DNA of 64,000 nucleotides from Globodera rostochiensis (taxonomy: Eukaryota > Nematoda > Chromadorea > Rhabditida > Heteroderidae), in assembly GCA_018350325.1 (NCBI GenBank), contig JAEVLN010000003.1:3564441-3628440 (forward strand). The letters run 5' to 3'. Position numbers and translations under genes: made by a program. This document shows, piece by piece, positions 53,079-64,000 of this stretch. Below the pieces are notes generated by a model, which was not told the DNA's origin, searched no databases, and saw nothing but the letters and a program-made list of their open reading frames with translations. Numbering within the stretch: the first letter of the stretch is position 1; every line of letters begins with the position of its first letter.

Positions 53079-54033
53079 TCAGTCGGACTTGAGCAGGTTC
53101 TTCTTCAGCAGGTCCACCTCCTTCTTCACCAGCGGTACAAGCACTTCGCCCTCCTCTGTGATGTAAGCGGCCACCGACTTTACCACTTTCATAGAACCAG
53201 AACGAGTGCCTTGGGAGTACTCAGCGATCAGTACGTACTTATCGTCGTAGCTTAAGCAATTCCGTTTTGAATTTGAATTAATTTCCAAAACGTACCGTTT
53301 CATATCCGATGACCATTTCCTGCAATGAAAATGGAAGTAAAAATATCGGTCAAAACTTCAGAATTTTTGTGTTTTCCAAACTTTTTGGGTGGCCTGGCGC
53401 GCTTTCGAATTTATAAAAAAAATTGTTTTTTTTCGGGGGTGGTGCGGTATTTAAACTAACCAAACTTATTTAATAGACCAAACAAAAAAAATAAAACAAT
53501 AACAAATGTGCCAAAATGTGTTCTAACCAGTGTCGCGGTGGGCTCTTGTCGTCGACGACCTCTATCGCTTGAAAGAATGTGAACTTCTCAACGTACCACT
53601 GGTATGCCTGCAGGACCATGATCATAACAAAATAGCTGATGGAGCAAACTGCCAAGACCTGAAATCATTTTCAAATAAAGTGAACAAAAATCAGCTTCCT
53701 CACAATTTTGGATTTTGGAAACGGCAAAAGGTAGTCGTAGAGCAGAGCAAAACCCGCAAAAGCGACCGCCAAAAATGAAAGTGCCAATCGTCCGTTAGCC
53801 AACGTGTGCCGCTCCGTCCAACCGTAATTATCTTTGATGAGCTGAGACCGAATTTAAATTTCGTTAAGAAACACTTTTAGCTGACCTTCCTGACGGTGTC
53901 ATCCAAGGTGTTCTTCACATTAGCGCCGTCCCATTTGTTCACGTGTATCGGTTCCTCCTTCTCATTGTTTGATTCCTTTTTAATTAGATTAGAAATGAAT
54001 GCGCCATTCCTTTCTCACCTCTTTTGAAGCCAT
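53079..54033 (-). CDS. SPCS2: Signal peptidase complex subunit 2
   Basis: Non-catalytic ER membrane subunit of signal peptidase. Start ATG 54033 gives MASKE. Exon 2 (about 53985-53890): EPIHVNKWDGANVKNTLDDT-type block. Exon 3 (about 53840-53700): NYGWTERHTLANGRLALSFL and a first membrane span ending LLPFPKSKIV. Exon 4 (about 53660-53530): LAVCSISYFVMIMVLQAYQW, the second span. Last exon (about 53290-53079): DDKYVLIAEYSQGTRSGSMK, VVKSVAAYITEEGEVLVPLV, ending KKNLLKSD, stop 53079-53081. Two closely spaced spans, a DDKY block and a charged C-terminus are standard for this family. Exon borders are approximate. Confidence 0.92.
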
Positions 54034-55142
54034 TTTGCAGTAGAAGCACAGCTGCTGAATTTAAATATTACCGGTCTAAATGTTTTGTGCGTGTAAAAAG
54101 ATATTTTAAAGAGAAATGACTCGGCTCTCTTCTGTTGGATATGCGCTTATTTTGCCAAAGAAAGAAATCTCGAACTTCTCTCTACTTCACTCACTATGTT
54201 TCCACGGTTAGCTTCGTTCTAATTTTCAAATTATAAGTGAGAAATTTCGAAGCGAAAACATTATATCGATTGACCATATTCTTTTTATGCGCCGGCATTC
54301 CTTCCATCTTTCGCATTTTCTCTCAATTCGACTGACGAATCAACCGAAACTACTCGGCTCACCACCGCATTTCCCAATTGCTTCCCGTCTTCTTCACCAT
54401 AGTGATCATTTTCGCCGTTTGTTGTTTTCGATTTACTGAAACGAGTAGGCTTTTGGTTTAAAAAGCATTAAGCTAAATTATCTTTCCAGTTATTCAACGA
54501 TTTGACAAAAAGCTTACTCATTTATATTCAACCACAAACGCATTGTCTACATAAACATAAGGCAGGTGCATTTGAAGAATACTTGCTAAATGTTTCTCGA
54601 AAAATCTGTATAGGCGCTTGTCCGGTAAGTCATCGGGCCTAAAACACCTTTTTAGACTTTGGTGGTTCGGGTTTCCTCCTCAGCCTTCATTTGCTGTCTT
54701 CACACCCATCCGGCCAAGCATTTTTGTGCTTAGCTCTATTGTTGTTGCTTTATGCCTGACAGATCCCGGAAAATGGGGAGGCGGTCGATTTTCAGGATTA
54801 ATAACAAAAATATCGCTCGGGACGGGATGTTCGAACTGGGCGCGGCTCATTCATGCCGCAAAGCCCTGTGATGAGGAATGAGACGACAAAACTGTCTTTT
54901 GAAAACTTCCCATGAGCGGCCTCGAGCAGAGTGGAACATAAGGATTCCAAAAAAGCTCATTCGCCAATCACATGGCGGGCGGAACGCGATACGTTTCAAT
55001 TATTGGCCCGAGCTCACAAGCCCAAATTCGAAATGTGGTGGTCAAGTTACACCGAATTTCAGGACATAATGGCCACAGCTTGCAAGTTGGAAATGAGCTT
55101 GGGTAATTTTGCCTAGATTTTTGGGGAATTAGCGAAACAATA
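54034..55142. other. Intergenic region with possible gene remnants
   Basis: About 1.1 kb. Plus-strand open frames at 54618-54881 and 54931-55116 (ARAHKPKFEMWWSSYTEFQD) look protein-like but have no clear start, splice signals or family, so I leave them unnamed. Confidence 0.35.
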
Positions 55143-55640
55143 TTAAGACGAGATCATCAAAGCAAACAAAAGCAAGACGAACCGAGTGAATGTTAGGCCG
55201 AACGTGCGAAAGATACAAATTGTCGGCAAACGTTCACCAATTGGTGCCGCTTCGAAAAAAATGCCGATTGGTCGTAGGCAATTTGGTGGACAGCAGCTTA
55301 TCAAGGTTACCTTTGGTTGTTGATTATTTGATTTAAGCACGGCCAATTTTAGAAGAATTTTGGCATACCGAAACGTGTTGCGTTCAATTCGCGTGGCAAT
55401 CGTCCTATCGGGAAGATAAATCGTGGTGGGGGTGTCGTCAGTGTCAGAAAGAATGTTGCGCTGCAGAACAGTGCTGTTATTTCCGCCACAAAGAATTTGG
55501 TGAACAAGCTCGTCAAGGTTGGTGTAAGGGTTAAGGAATTTAATCATTTTTATTGCAAAAAATGATCTTTCGGCTAGAGAGTAAAATTTAGTCTGCACAT
55601 AGCAAGCATAACTGCTTTTATGTTCATTACCAAATATCAT
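55143..55640 (-). CDS. Unrecognised 165-codon open frame
   Basis: Uninterrupted frame from ATG 55640 (MIFGNEHKSSYACYVQTKFY) to a stop at 55143. The first 125 codons look protein-like (FLNPYTNLDELVHQILCGGN, TIYLPDRTIATRIERNTFRY). A GTAACC donor after NNQQPK near 55310 suggests the reading frame beyond it may be intron. No domain recognised. It starts only 31 bases from the opposite-strand Q/R-rich gene. Confidence 0.35.
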   Translation of the reverse strand: MIFGNEHKSSYACYVQTKFYSLAERSFFAIKMIKFLNPYTNLDELVHQILCGGNNSTVLQRNILSDTDDTPTTIYLPDRTIATRIERNTFRYAKILLKLAVLKSNNQQPKVTLISCCPPNCLRPIGIFFEAAPIGERLPTICIFRTFGLTFTRFVLLLFALMISS

Positions 55641-55671
55641 TTTCTATTTTAGAAGGCACTTAGCCAGTCAA

Positions 55672-56743
55672 ATGTCGCAACCGTTGCTTCTCTTCGCAGC
55701 AAAGTATACAATAATCAGCGTAACACTTCTATTCTTCCTCTCCGAATATTTAGCGGTTTCCTGTCAATCGCCTTCAGCGCTCTCGAACTATCGTACTTAA
55801 CAAAATCAATCGCCGTTCTCGTGTGATCTCTCGTCAACGCGTTCCCGTACAACATCAACAACAACCGATCATGGTTCAACGTGTAGTCCGTGGACGTGGC
55901 CCAATCCGTTTTGCATCCACGACTTCAGTAGTTTCGCCGGCAAGAAACAAGTAAATTACAAATTAAATAGTGTTGGTAGACATTCTAATGGCTCGCTTTT
56001 TAGTGTGCCGAAGCGTCTCCGTCGCGTTAATTTCAATCAACGGCAGCCTGTTGTGCTCGTTCAACAGCAGCCATCACAAGCAGTGCAACGCTTTGTACCT
56101 TCCTTCTCGTCAATGAGTGTTCGTGATCACATCAATGCATTGCGTCGCGCAAACACCGTGCAGCAGCTTCAGACCCGATTCGTTAACCAACAGCAGATCC
56201 AACAACAGCCTCAAGGACATCCGTTCGCTGCTGCTTACATTCGCCGTCCACGTAAACAAGGAAATCCGTTCGCTTCTGCTTACGTTCGCAATCCGCGCAA
56301 GCAACAACTTATTGTGGATGAGCCGTTTCAGTCACGCCCACAATTTTCGGTTAATTTTTTTTAAATCATTAATTTTATAGGATTTCTTGTCTTGAACGTT
56401 TTAGTAATTGATTTCAGAATCATTTATTCGGTAGACAAAAAGGTTTAATAACTCGCCATTCAGCAGTCTCCGATTGTCGTTCAGCAACGTGGGCCTCCGC
56501 GTCGTGTGCGTCAACAGCCTCCGCAGTATGTCATCGTTCAACAACCTTCCCGTGGGCAACGACCGCAATTCCGAGGAAAGCCTCAACAGTTCTTCCGCCG
56601 CCAGCAGCAGCAATCGAATGTCGTCGTTAGTTTTCAGCCTTTGATATTAAAATTTTAATCGCTTTTAGTTTGACCCGGCGTATGAGCCTCCTAACTTCTT
56701 GCAGCGTGTCCCGACAACCAGCGGCACGTTTTTGCAATACTGA
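55672..56743 (+). CDS. Gln/Arg-rich protein of unknown function
   Basis: Exons with clean splice sites: about 55750-55951 (RTIVLNKINRRSRVISRQRV ... SVVSPARNK), 56005 to about 56348 (VPKRLRRVNFNQRQPVVLVQ ... DEPFQSRPQFS), 56463 to about 56630 (QSPIVVQQRGPPRRVRQQPP ... QQFFRRQQQQSNVV) and about 56669-56743 (FDPAYEPPNFLQRVPTTSGT-FLQY). All join in phase. The protein is basic and rich in Q and R with short repeats (HPFAAAYIRRPRKQ, NPFASAYVRNPRKQ). The 5' end is uncertain: a first exon from ATG 55672 needs a 35-bp intron; ATG 55871 is the alternative. Composition suggests RNA binding in the nucleus; this is inference. Confidence 0.6.
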
Positions 56744-57179
56744 TTCGTAATCGAGACGGCTTCTATCCATATATTCTGATAATTTTCTCAACTTTTTCGC
56801 ATTTTTCTTGTTGAGATGTAAGTAAAGGAAGATAAAATACGCATACTGGGGTTTTCTGGACGGTAGAATCTGAGACAAATGTTGTCATCTCTATTTGGTT
56901 TATCGTGCAGCACGTTTTTTAGTGATTAAACTATATTGGTTCTGACTACTTTGAACAAATATGAATGCGGTCAGGGTTCGAAAACGAATTCAGATTCGGT
57001 TTCTAAGATCCCAGAAACAGCCTTTCTTGAGTTTTATTTCTATATGATTGCTTAACGAATGGAATGTGTTAACTATAAAATGCATCGGGGAGTGAAAGGA
57101 AAAGGAAAACTTTTCCGCAAAACGGAAATGCGGCAACGTATTCATTCTCACAAAACGATGATTCCTCCGAATTTCTGTT
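56744..57179. other. Convergent intergenic region
   Basis: About 430 bp between the Q/R-rich gene and EXOSC5. TTTATT at about 57034 can be the EXOSC5 polyadenylation signal. A copy of the dispersed repeat is suggested by AACGAATTCAGATTCGGTTT near 56982. Confidence 0.5.
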
Positions 57180-58019
57180 CTATGACAACGTCCTGCTTAA
57201 GTAGTAAATGAATTTTTGTTGAATTTTACGTCGATAGAAGTCGAACACCGTTAGACATCGGCGTTCAGCGAGATCAATTGCATTCTGAATGGAAACCGGA
57301 GGTATTCGTATTCAATCACAACGCACTTTGAATTCGTCCATCGTGAATTGCCCTACTGAGTGTGCTCCGAGGAGTTTGCCAGCCAAAATAGCGGATGGTT
57401 TAAACACAAAAGTGAACAGCGCACGGCATGCATTAGCCTCCATTTGGTTCGGGTCCACGACCATTTCTTGTTGACCGTCACCACTCGGCAAACCAACAAT
57501 TACAGCAGCAAAAATGTGTCGCATACGAATTCCGGCATCAATTAAAGCCATGCAAAGTCCGTTGAGTTGAAAAGCATCACCGGGCCCGTCCATTACCAAC
57601 TCTTGCGTGCAAATCTGGATGCACGAACGGGGGTAGGCGCCCACGTCGATGGCACTCTCAACAACGGAACGGAGAAAATGGTCGACGGGCTGAGCCAAGG
57701 CGGAGGACGAGGAGGCGGAACCGGCAGATGGAACTCTGACAGCGGCCACCAATTCTGTCGGAAATTATCCGTTAATTGTGGCGAAGAGGCCCACGAATTG
57801 TTAGAAATTGTGTAAAACAAAACCGCCCATTCACTCACCTTCCCGGCTCTTTGTAGCCAAACGGTTGATGCTAAAAAAGACATTAGCGCGGTCGAAAATG
57901 CGCCGGGATGAAGACACATCGCCCGGACCAGTTACGCCGCACAAAATTCTCCCGCGCCCCTTCTGCCAAAGTTCGCAGGAACCGTCCGCGTGAGAGAGCA
58001 CAGAGAGAGACGCTTCCAT
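57180..58019 (-). CDS. EXOSC5: RNA exosome component RRP46/EXOSC5
   Basis: RNase-PH-fold ring subunit of the RNA exosome; the C. elegans relative is CRN-5. Start ATG 58019 (MEASLSVLSHADGSCELWQK), then GRILCGVTGPGDVSSSRRIF and FFSINRLATKSRE to a donor near 57838. Exon 2 from about 57777 gives ELVAAVRVPSAGSASSSSAL, SAIDVGAYPRSCIQICTQEL, AFQLNGLCMALIDAGIRMRH and MVVDPNQMEANACRALFTFV. A final exon from about 57283 gives NAIDLAERRCLTVFDFYRRK and ends KFIYYLSRTLS, stop 57180-57182. All phases agree. Length about 245 residues, usual for the family. The last intron (donor AAA|GTGCGT) replaces a premature stop at 57312 and restores the family's C-terminus. Confidence 0.92.
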
Positions 58020-58385
58020 ACCGAAAAAAGTTTTAAAATTCACAGAAAAATCATTCAAAATGCACCCATCGGGAAAAATAATTAACGCTGCGAACAAACT
58101 CAAATGAATTGTCAAATCACGCGTGAAAAAACACACCGAAAACGGAATATAATTTATTTTATTCAATTTATGTTTTATTCTAACCGGTCACATAAAAATA
58201 TATTTAAGATGTATTCCAGACGTCAGCATAAGAATACGTAGAAATATGTAAAGTTCCAAGGGCCAGAATGTTGGGCAAATAAATAAAAATGTTATTTAAA
58301 ATGGTCTAAAAATTCAGACAATCCAAACAGGACAATTTGAGCACGGAATGACTTAAAACATAATCCTAACGCGATTTGCATTGTC
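58020..58385. other. Spacer between transaldolase and EXOSC5
   Basis: About 365 bp between two minus-strand genes. AT-rich with several ATTTAT/AATAAA-like words. No exon. Confidence 0.6.
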
Positions 58386-59900
58386 TCAAAGGTTCGATCG
58401 GATCAGAGCCTCGAGTTTGATGGCATCGGCTGCAAAACGGCGAATTCCATCGGCGAGCTTTTCATCAGACATCGCGTCTTCGTTCATTTGCCAGCGGAAT
58501 ATTTTCTCGTCCATTTCCACACGCTCCAATTCGCAATTCTTCGCACTTTCCACTGTCAGAACCGGGCCAACCACCTCAAAGTCCTTGGCCAATTCGCCCA
58601 ACAGAGCGGGACTGAAAAAACGGAGTTGCACAATTATAGTACGTGACGGGTTGCCGCTCCCACACCCATTGAGGGGGGAATAGTCAGATAACGAAAAAGT
58701 ACCAATACCTCTAGCATTTCCGAAATAACACCAAAAAAACATTGGAATGGATTAAACTTCTTTTCCGAAAATACTTTTTTGTTAACGTCCGTCCACCTTA
58801 TCGTCATCAGATCGCATCCGATAAGCCCTTTAATCTCTTCGGTGTTGCGAAATGAGGCGGCCATCACTTGCGTCTTGTGGCCAAACTTTTTGTAATAGTT
58901 GAAAATACGCTTCACACTTTGCACACCGGGGTCTGAACAGCGGTCGAACTCTTTTTTGTCCGAATTCTTTACGTGCCAATCCAAAATTCTGCCTAAAATT
59001 TTTGGTTAACCAAAAGTTTTTGCGTTAAAAACAAACCAACGAAGGGCGAAATCAACGTAACATTTGCCTGTGCACAAGCTATTGCTTGATGGAAGTTGAA
59101 AAGGAGCGTCATGTTACAGTGGACGCTGTGTTGGGATTCAAGAACCCTTAAGGAAAGAAATCAGAGCCTTTTTAGTCTAAACAAACTTTGCTGCCTCAAT
59201 GCCCTCCCACGTTGAACTGAGTTTGATCAGAACGCGTTCTTTGCCGATGCCCTCTTCTTCGTACAGTTTGATGAAGCTCAATGCCTTGGCAATGGAGCCC
59301 TCCTTGTCGAAGGAAAGTCTGTCAATTAATATTATTACTTAATTGTTAGCATATAGTGGAGGTTTGAAGATAGAAACCAAACAAAAATCATTTTCCAACC
59401 CGAAATTTTTAAATGCCCTCCCCCAAACAACCTGGCATCAACTTCGGTGCTCACTCGCCCTGGCACAATGCTTAGAATTTCTTTGCCGAAAAGCACAAAA
59501 AGTTTGTCAAGTGCCAATTCCGCCACCGCCTCCGTCGGCTTCCCGGCCGCCTTTTCTTTCGCATATTGCAGCGCCTTTCCGATCAATTCTTTGTATTTGT
59601 CAATTTTAGCGGCGGCGAGAATCAGCGAGGGATTTGTTGTCGCATCGGTCGGTTTGAATTCTTCGATGGCTACAAAAGAAAGGGAACGCTTAGCCCTCTG
59701 CTAAAGATGAAAAAAGAATTAACAAAAGATTGGTGTAAAAAATGTTAGTACAGATTATGAGAAGATAAATGCTTTCGATTTCCCTGGCTGAACCGGAACA
59801 TTTGCAACTCTACCAAACTTGAAAACTGACCGTGAAAATCGCCGGTGTCCGCTACGATGGTCGAATGATGTTTGATCTGGTCCAACACTGATAGAGACAT
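58386..59900 (-). CDS. tald-1: Transaldolase
   Basis: Pentose-phosphate pathway enzyme transferring dihydroxyacetone units between sugar phosphates through a Schiff-base lysine. Start ATG 59900 ([20 protein letters not shown]). Exon 2 (about 59670-59435): [38 protein letters not shown]. Exon 3 (about 59320-59200): [20 protein letters not shown], where the Lys of [10 protein letters not shown] is the catalytic residue. Exon 4: [20 protein letters not shown] (about 59095-59000). Exon 5 from about 58985: [60 protein letters not shown]. The last exon from about 58612 ([20 protein letters not shown]) ends [14 protein letters not shown], stop 58386-58388. All parts of the family are present. Confidence 0.96.
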
Positions 59901-60393
59901 TGCAGTTCAGTAAAATTATGCTTAAATTTACAGAAACAACATTTTTAGAAACAGCTTGACTTTGGCTTGGTCCACAGCGATAGTGGCTTAAACTCAAATT
60001 TGTTTGGGCATATTAAATAATTCCCTTTTATGCAAAGGGTGAGTTAGAGTTATAGTCTCCCCACCCAAATATGCAGTCGCACTCAACCCAATCACTTCGA
60101 GACGCTCAATCGACGGGTTGGGTCTGGAAAAAGTAATTAAGAAGGAATACAAATATGAAAAGTTTAAATTTTGGTGATACATATGTACAAAAAATTGCGT
60201 GGCGTGATCGGATAGCACTTCGTTTTTAGAACTGGAACTTTACATTCCATTTGCATTGATTGTTGTCGTTCGATCGTTATCATTTTTCATTTTAACGCTC
60301 CTCCCCCCAAAAAAGAAAACGCCATGCTGCAAAACTGACAAAATTAGGTATGAAATTCTGCTGCAGTTAATTCTAACGATTTTAGCTGCTTTA
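59901..60393. other. Divergent promoter region, transaldolase and SPT3
   Basis: About 490 bp between head-to-head genes. A TTTTAG acceptor-like word at 60380-60385 lies nine bases before the SPT3 ATG, again suggesting trans-splicing. No other motif recognised. Confidence 0.5.
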
Positions 60394-61839
60394 ATGGAGA
60401 GAAAACTTTCAACAAGCAATTCCGATAAAACGCAGCAACACGACGAACAGAACTATCCTTTGCGTTTGATCATCGGGTCGGTAATGAGAGCGGTGGAGCA
60501 AACTTTGTTTTTGGTGATACAAATAAATTTTAGTCGGATGATGTTCACATACGGCGATTCGGACGAACCAATGGGAATTTGTCAGGAATTTTTGGGCGAT
60601 TTGCTCCACGGACAGCTTAAAATGCTCATCAACAAAGCGCACAAACTTTCCATTGAACGACAGTTTCAATTTTTAAATTATCGCCCTTTCATTCGCGTAA
60701 ATTCACTTTTAGCAGCCAATCCATCGGCTTCCCGGAGTTTATGTTCGCCTTCAGGTTTATACCGGCTTCCTTTCTTTGTTTGATCCTTTCATTTACAAAG
60801 AAAGGCGTCATCCGGTGCTGATCCGAAGACTGATCGGATACATGCGGGTTCGTTTATGGACTGCATTCATTGATGACGTCCCTTAAATTCCAAATAATTT
60901 CTTCTTAAAATTCTCTTAAGCTGATCGATCTTATTTGTCCACACGAGGGAAAACAAAGCACTGAAACTTCGGAAGGTGTTTTACCACTGGCAAATTCACC
61001 TTTCATCGACCGAAATATATTGAGCGATACGAAACTGAAAAAGTAATGATTTTTGATTAAAAAAAAGGCTTAAATCGAGTCGAAAATTCCATTCCTCTTT
61101 AGTCTTATAGGAAATTAAGGGTGGAATGAGAATTTTATGCTTTACTTTGTCAAAATGTACAAAAACCAAAATTTCAAAATTCGTCTTCAGCACTCGGAAA
61201 GTGATTAACGCTGTGCGGCTCATTGACGTGATGGGCCATCTGTTGGCCGACATCGATGAAAACTCTCTGAACGTGGCCAAAATGGAGCGAATGCGTCGGA
61301 TGGAGGCTCGGACAAGGCAAATGGACGCCGAACTCTACGAACGTTTTGCGGAGGCCCGACGGACATCATTTTGTAATTGGACTGGGCGGAGGTGGTCGAA
61401 CGGTGCTTCCAAATTTCTGGGATGGCTCGAAGCACCGCCCATGGAAGAAGGGCTGGCGAACGCATTGAACTTCTGCGCCATGGAAATTGTGGTGGGCCTT
61501 TCGATAGTTTTTAACATTTGCCTGTCTAACTTTGATTTTGATCTCATCGTTCTTTCAAAAGTATCGTTTTGAGAGTTAATTTATTTGAAAGTTTCAGGCA
61601 ATTGTGGTGGAAAGTGCTGTGCTCTGCCGGGATCAGGAAAACCCTCAAGATGTGAAGAAACGGGAGAAGAACCACTCATTTCGTAGGTTTTATACGGCCC
61701 TTCAATGGCATAATTTATTTCAGACCCATCGGAACCATTAGAAAGGCCAAAAGGCTTATACATTCGCCATTATGAAGAGGCCGTCCGTCGGAATTGGGGC
61801 TATGCTAAACGGAAAGACATTCTTTTTGGCTATTTTTAA
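60394..61839 (+). CDS. SUPT3H: SPT3/SUPT3H subunit of the SAGA co-activator
   Basis: Histone-fold protein of SAGA that contacts TBP. Start ATG 60394 (MERKLSTSNSDKTQQHDEQN). Histone fold: NFSRMMFTYGDSDEPMGICQ, EFLGDLLHGQLKMLINKAHK (60530-60660), then RPFIR, intron, VYTGFLSLFDPFIYKERRHP and VLIRRLIGYM (60756-60850). Later exons: VINAVRLIDVMGHLLADIDE, NSLNVAKMERMRRMEARTRQ, MDAELYERFAEARRTSF, ASKFLGWLEAPP (61200-61440), NALNFCAMEIVV, AIVVESAVLCRDQENPQDVK (about 61598), then PLERPKGLYIRHYEEAVRRN with end KRKDILFGYF, stop 61837-61839. The blocks RMERxxRQTRxMDxxxYxxF and ASKFxxWL are typical of SPT3. AATAAA near 61943. Some exon borders are approximate; loss of the middle region common in other SPT3 proteins cannot be judged. 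Confidence 0.85.
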
Positions 61840-62639
61840 CATCATTTTGTTTTTGTTGCAATTTTTATTTTTTCTGCTAAGCATTTTTTTTTTAAACCGT
61901 CGTTTTCATTTGTCTGTTTCTTTTGCTGAGAGAAATGCAAAGAATAAATAATCAAATTATTGGACGGATGAATTGTGAGAAAATGGGGATAAAACAGAAA
62001 AGAATCGTCCTTCCCGCCCCCCCCCCCCGCCTTAGTCCTAAGCCTAAATTATTGGTCCTTTGTTCCATTCTCCGTCCAATCTCCCAACATGGAATATGGC
62101 ACCAAAATTTCTGGCAAAAAAACGGTTCAAAATTTGCCCGTTTCAATGCCATTTCGGCGTCAAACAACTGCTCATCCAATTGTGCTAATTGTTTCGGCAG
62201 TTTTTGGTATTTGTTTACGTTTTTATTTTATTTGCGCATTTCCAAGTCTTTTGGCGTTTCGTCTCCGCTAATCATCAATGCACCCGCAACTGTTCCAATG
62301 CTTTTCGGCTCTCATTGAGTTCCATTCTCGACAAAGGCAGCCATCATCAGAATGCACCAGTGGTGTTGAGTCCGCTGCACTCGCTAATTCTGAACAGCCT
62401 AAACAATTTTGTCGTTCAGCGGAGAACGGAATGGATTTGCAAGTGCGAAAAGCAAACAAACAAAAAAATTAAAAATTATTTCTAAGCTCAATCGACAAGT
62501 TCAAGCAGTGCATAGAAAAGTGGGTGATTAAAACAGCAGAATTACTTTACATTTTTTGGGGGGGGGGATGATTGGCCCGGAGGCAGTTGCGGCGCATTCC
62601 TTCATATACATAAATATTCAGTTGTGAGGAGAACAGACT
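61840..62639. other. Intergenic region with weak open frames
   Basis: About 800 bp. A 60-codon frame at 62089-62271 (MEYGTKISGKKTVQNLPVSM with one hydrophobic stretch IVLIVSAVFGICLRFYFICA) and a downstream frame to 62485 could be pieces of a small membrane protein, but no family or reliable splice pattern was found. A C run lies at 62019-62028. Confidence 0.35.
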
Positions 62640-63512
62640 GAAGCTGGTCGAGCTGGCCAATGTGGGCCATTGGGAGATTGTCTGCCGCACTCTCTTTGTT
62701 CACCCGAAAAGTCAGATAAAAAGGGCAATAAATATTTGTAAAATTGTTCCGATCCGGTAATTTGGGGAAATTCGTACTTTTGGCTTTGGATTTCCCAGCA
62801 AAGTCGCCCGACCGACATAATTATTATGTTTGGATCCAAATTAAAATCATTCAGCTTTTGCGGAATTCATCAGTTGTCAGCGAAAACATTTGGCAGAGGT
62901 TGGGCAACGGTGCCGTCCTCCGATTCCGACGGTCGACGACGGACGGAATTCACTCGGCCACTTTTGTAGCCAAATGAACGCCTACGCAAAGTGTTACCGT
63001 CGAACAGCGCAAAAGTGCACAAAAAATGCGTCGATGGTAAAATAGGAAAAAATTAAATATTTTTAAACAATCTTTCTCGAAATTGTATCCCGCGGCGATC
63101 AACAAATGATTCGTCCAAACACTCCGATCGGTTTCTTTCCAGGTCAGTCACCGACTCTCCGAAGCAATTGGGCATTCGTTCGCGCGCATCCAACAAATTG
63201 CCCGAGGCCATCTGCACATTCCGGAGCAGTGCCATCGTTCCGTCGACATTTTAGCCACATCAACGGGTGGGTCGGATGAAGACGGAGACGCATCTCCATT
63301 GACGGATGGAGCAAACGAACACGATTATTGGCTGTGGCTGGACGGGGGAGGGAACGGAGAAGAAGCGGCTTCCAACGTCCGTTTTTTGCAGGCGAGGAAC
63401 AGAGGCGGGGTTGGGGGGAGGAGGGGGAGCAGTATTTGCCCCCGTTTCTCAAGCAGTTTTATTCTGTTCATTTCTTTCGCTTTTCATATTATATTTCATT
63501 TTGAATGTGTAA
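62640..63512 (+). CDS. Possible multi-exon gene, unrecognised
   Basis: Protein-like segments in plus orientation: LKLVELANVGHWEIVCRTLF (62643-62750) after an acceptor-like AACAG, RLRKVLPSNSAKVHKKCVD (about 62982-63038), and VSHRLSEAIGHSFARIQQIA, RGHLHIPEQCHRSVDILATS (63145-63260) followed by an acidic tail with HDYWLWLDGGG (63320-63350). Splicing between them could not be settled, no start codon is clear, and I do not recognise a family. Treat as a lead rather than a gene model. Confidence 0.3.
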
Positions 63513-64000
63513 AATAATTAAGCATTTCATTTTCTGATGTTTAATTTTATTGCTTCCATCAATAACAACGAAATGCCTTGGATTTTGGAATTCACTAAAT
63601 GCAATTTTTGGTGTTGAACATAATACTTTCAAGGAATGGAGGGAGGGCACAGAAAGAATGTGCCGAACTCTCCGAGAGAGAAAGGGAGCGAAGGAAATGC
63701 CACTAAATTGGCGGAATTGAACTCAGCGAATGTTTGATGAACGAAACAAATTTTACAAACACAAAAATTGTTTAATTGAATTTAATTTATGGTCACAATA
63801 CAAACGGAGTGGAGGGATTATGGGCGATGAGATTACTGGGATTTGGTCCAACAGTCAGTCAGTCACTATGTATATGAACTCGAGTGAAGAGTTAGGAGGA
63901 GGAGGGAATTGACGTACCAAAAGCCATCAAATTATCTTTTAATAATAAATTGAGGAAATGGAAATGTCCAAACGCAGAAATGAAAAGAATGATCGATCGA
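63513..64000. other. Right-edge region
   Basis: About 490 bp, AT-rich, with no exon or repeat that I can support. Confidence 0.5.

Noticed and set aside
50185..54033. Operon of SPCS2 and TAF6
   Set aside because: Same strand but about 520 bp apart, longer than typical nematode operon spacing, and no shared function.

Overview
The window is eukaryotic and looks like nuclear DNA of a nematode. Genes are broken into short exons by introns of about 45-80 bp with GT...TTTTAG/TTTCAG borders. Several start codons lie just behind a splice-acceptor-like TTTAG, as expected for trans-splicing. There are two claudin/Clc-like four-span genes of a kind common in nematodes, and recognisable orthologues of patronin, LIN-32, DPF/requiem and stomatin. 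The very repeat-rich gene spacing and the poly-G tracts would suit a plant-parasitic tylenchid such as a cyst nematode. That placement is inference only.

Layout from left to right: patronin/CAMSAP (minus, C-terminus cut by the left edge); NDUFA9 of complex I (plus); a secreted trypsin-like protein that appears to have lost catalytic residues (plus); DPF/requiem chromatin reader (plus); a small single-HMG-box protein (minus); a 28-bp tandem array; a stomatin/MEC-2-type membrane protein (plus) with arrays in its introns; an Atonal/LIN-32-type bHLH factor (minus); a long gene-free G- and purine-rich stretch; Erv1/ALR sulfhydryl oxidase (minus); ribosomal protein eL30 (minus); a 6-kb transposon graveyard (32.7-38.6 kb); a glutaminase without ankyrin repeats (plus); two claudin-like genes (minus), the first with a 1.7-kb satellite in an intron; a secreted proline-rich protein (minus); TAF6, SPCS2, EXOSC5 and transaldolase (all minus); a Q/R-rich protein and the SAGA subunit SPT3 (both plus); and weaker candidates at the right edge.

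The genes are mostly unrelated housekeeping or developmental genes: mitochondria (NDUFA9, ALR, glutaminase), transcription and chromatin (DPF, HMG, bHLH, TAF6, SPT3), RNA and protein processing (EXOSC5, eL30, SPCS2), membranes (stomatin, two claudin-like) and cytoskeleton (patronin). No operon or dedicated pathway cluster is evident.

The most interesting content is the mobile DNA. A 3.75-kb hAT-type element with a perfect 8-bp target duplication sits inside a copy of a dispersed repeat whose uninterrupted relatives occur elsewhere in the window. It carries a second inverted-repeat element with 21-bp perfect ends and tandem arrays. A 534-bp palindrome with a 6-bp duplication is inserted in a MITE, and two complete hAT MITEs have 8-bp duplications. 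All coordinates come from reading splice sites and protein similarity by eye; exon borders not spelled out are approximate.
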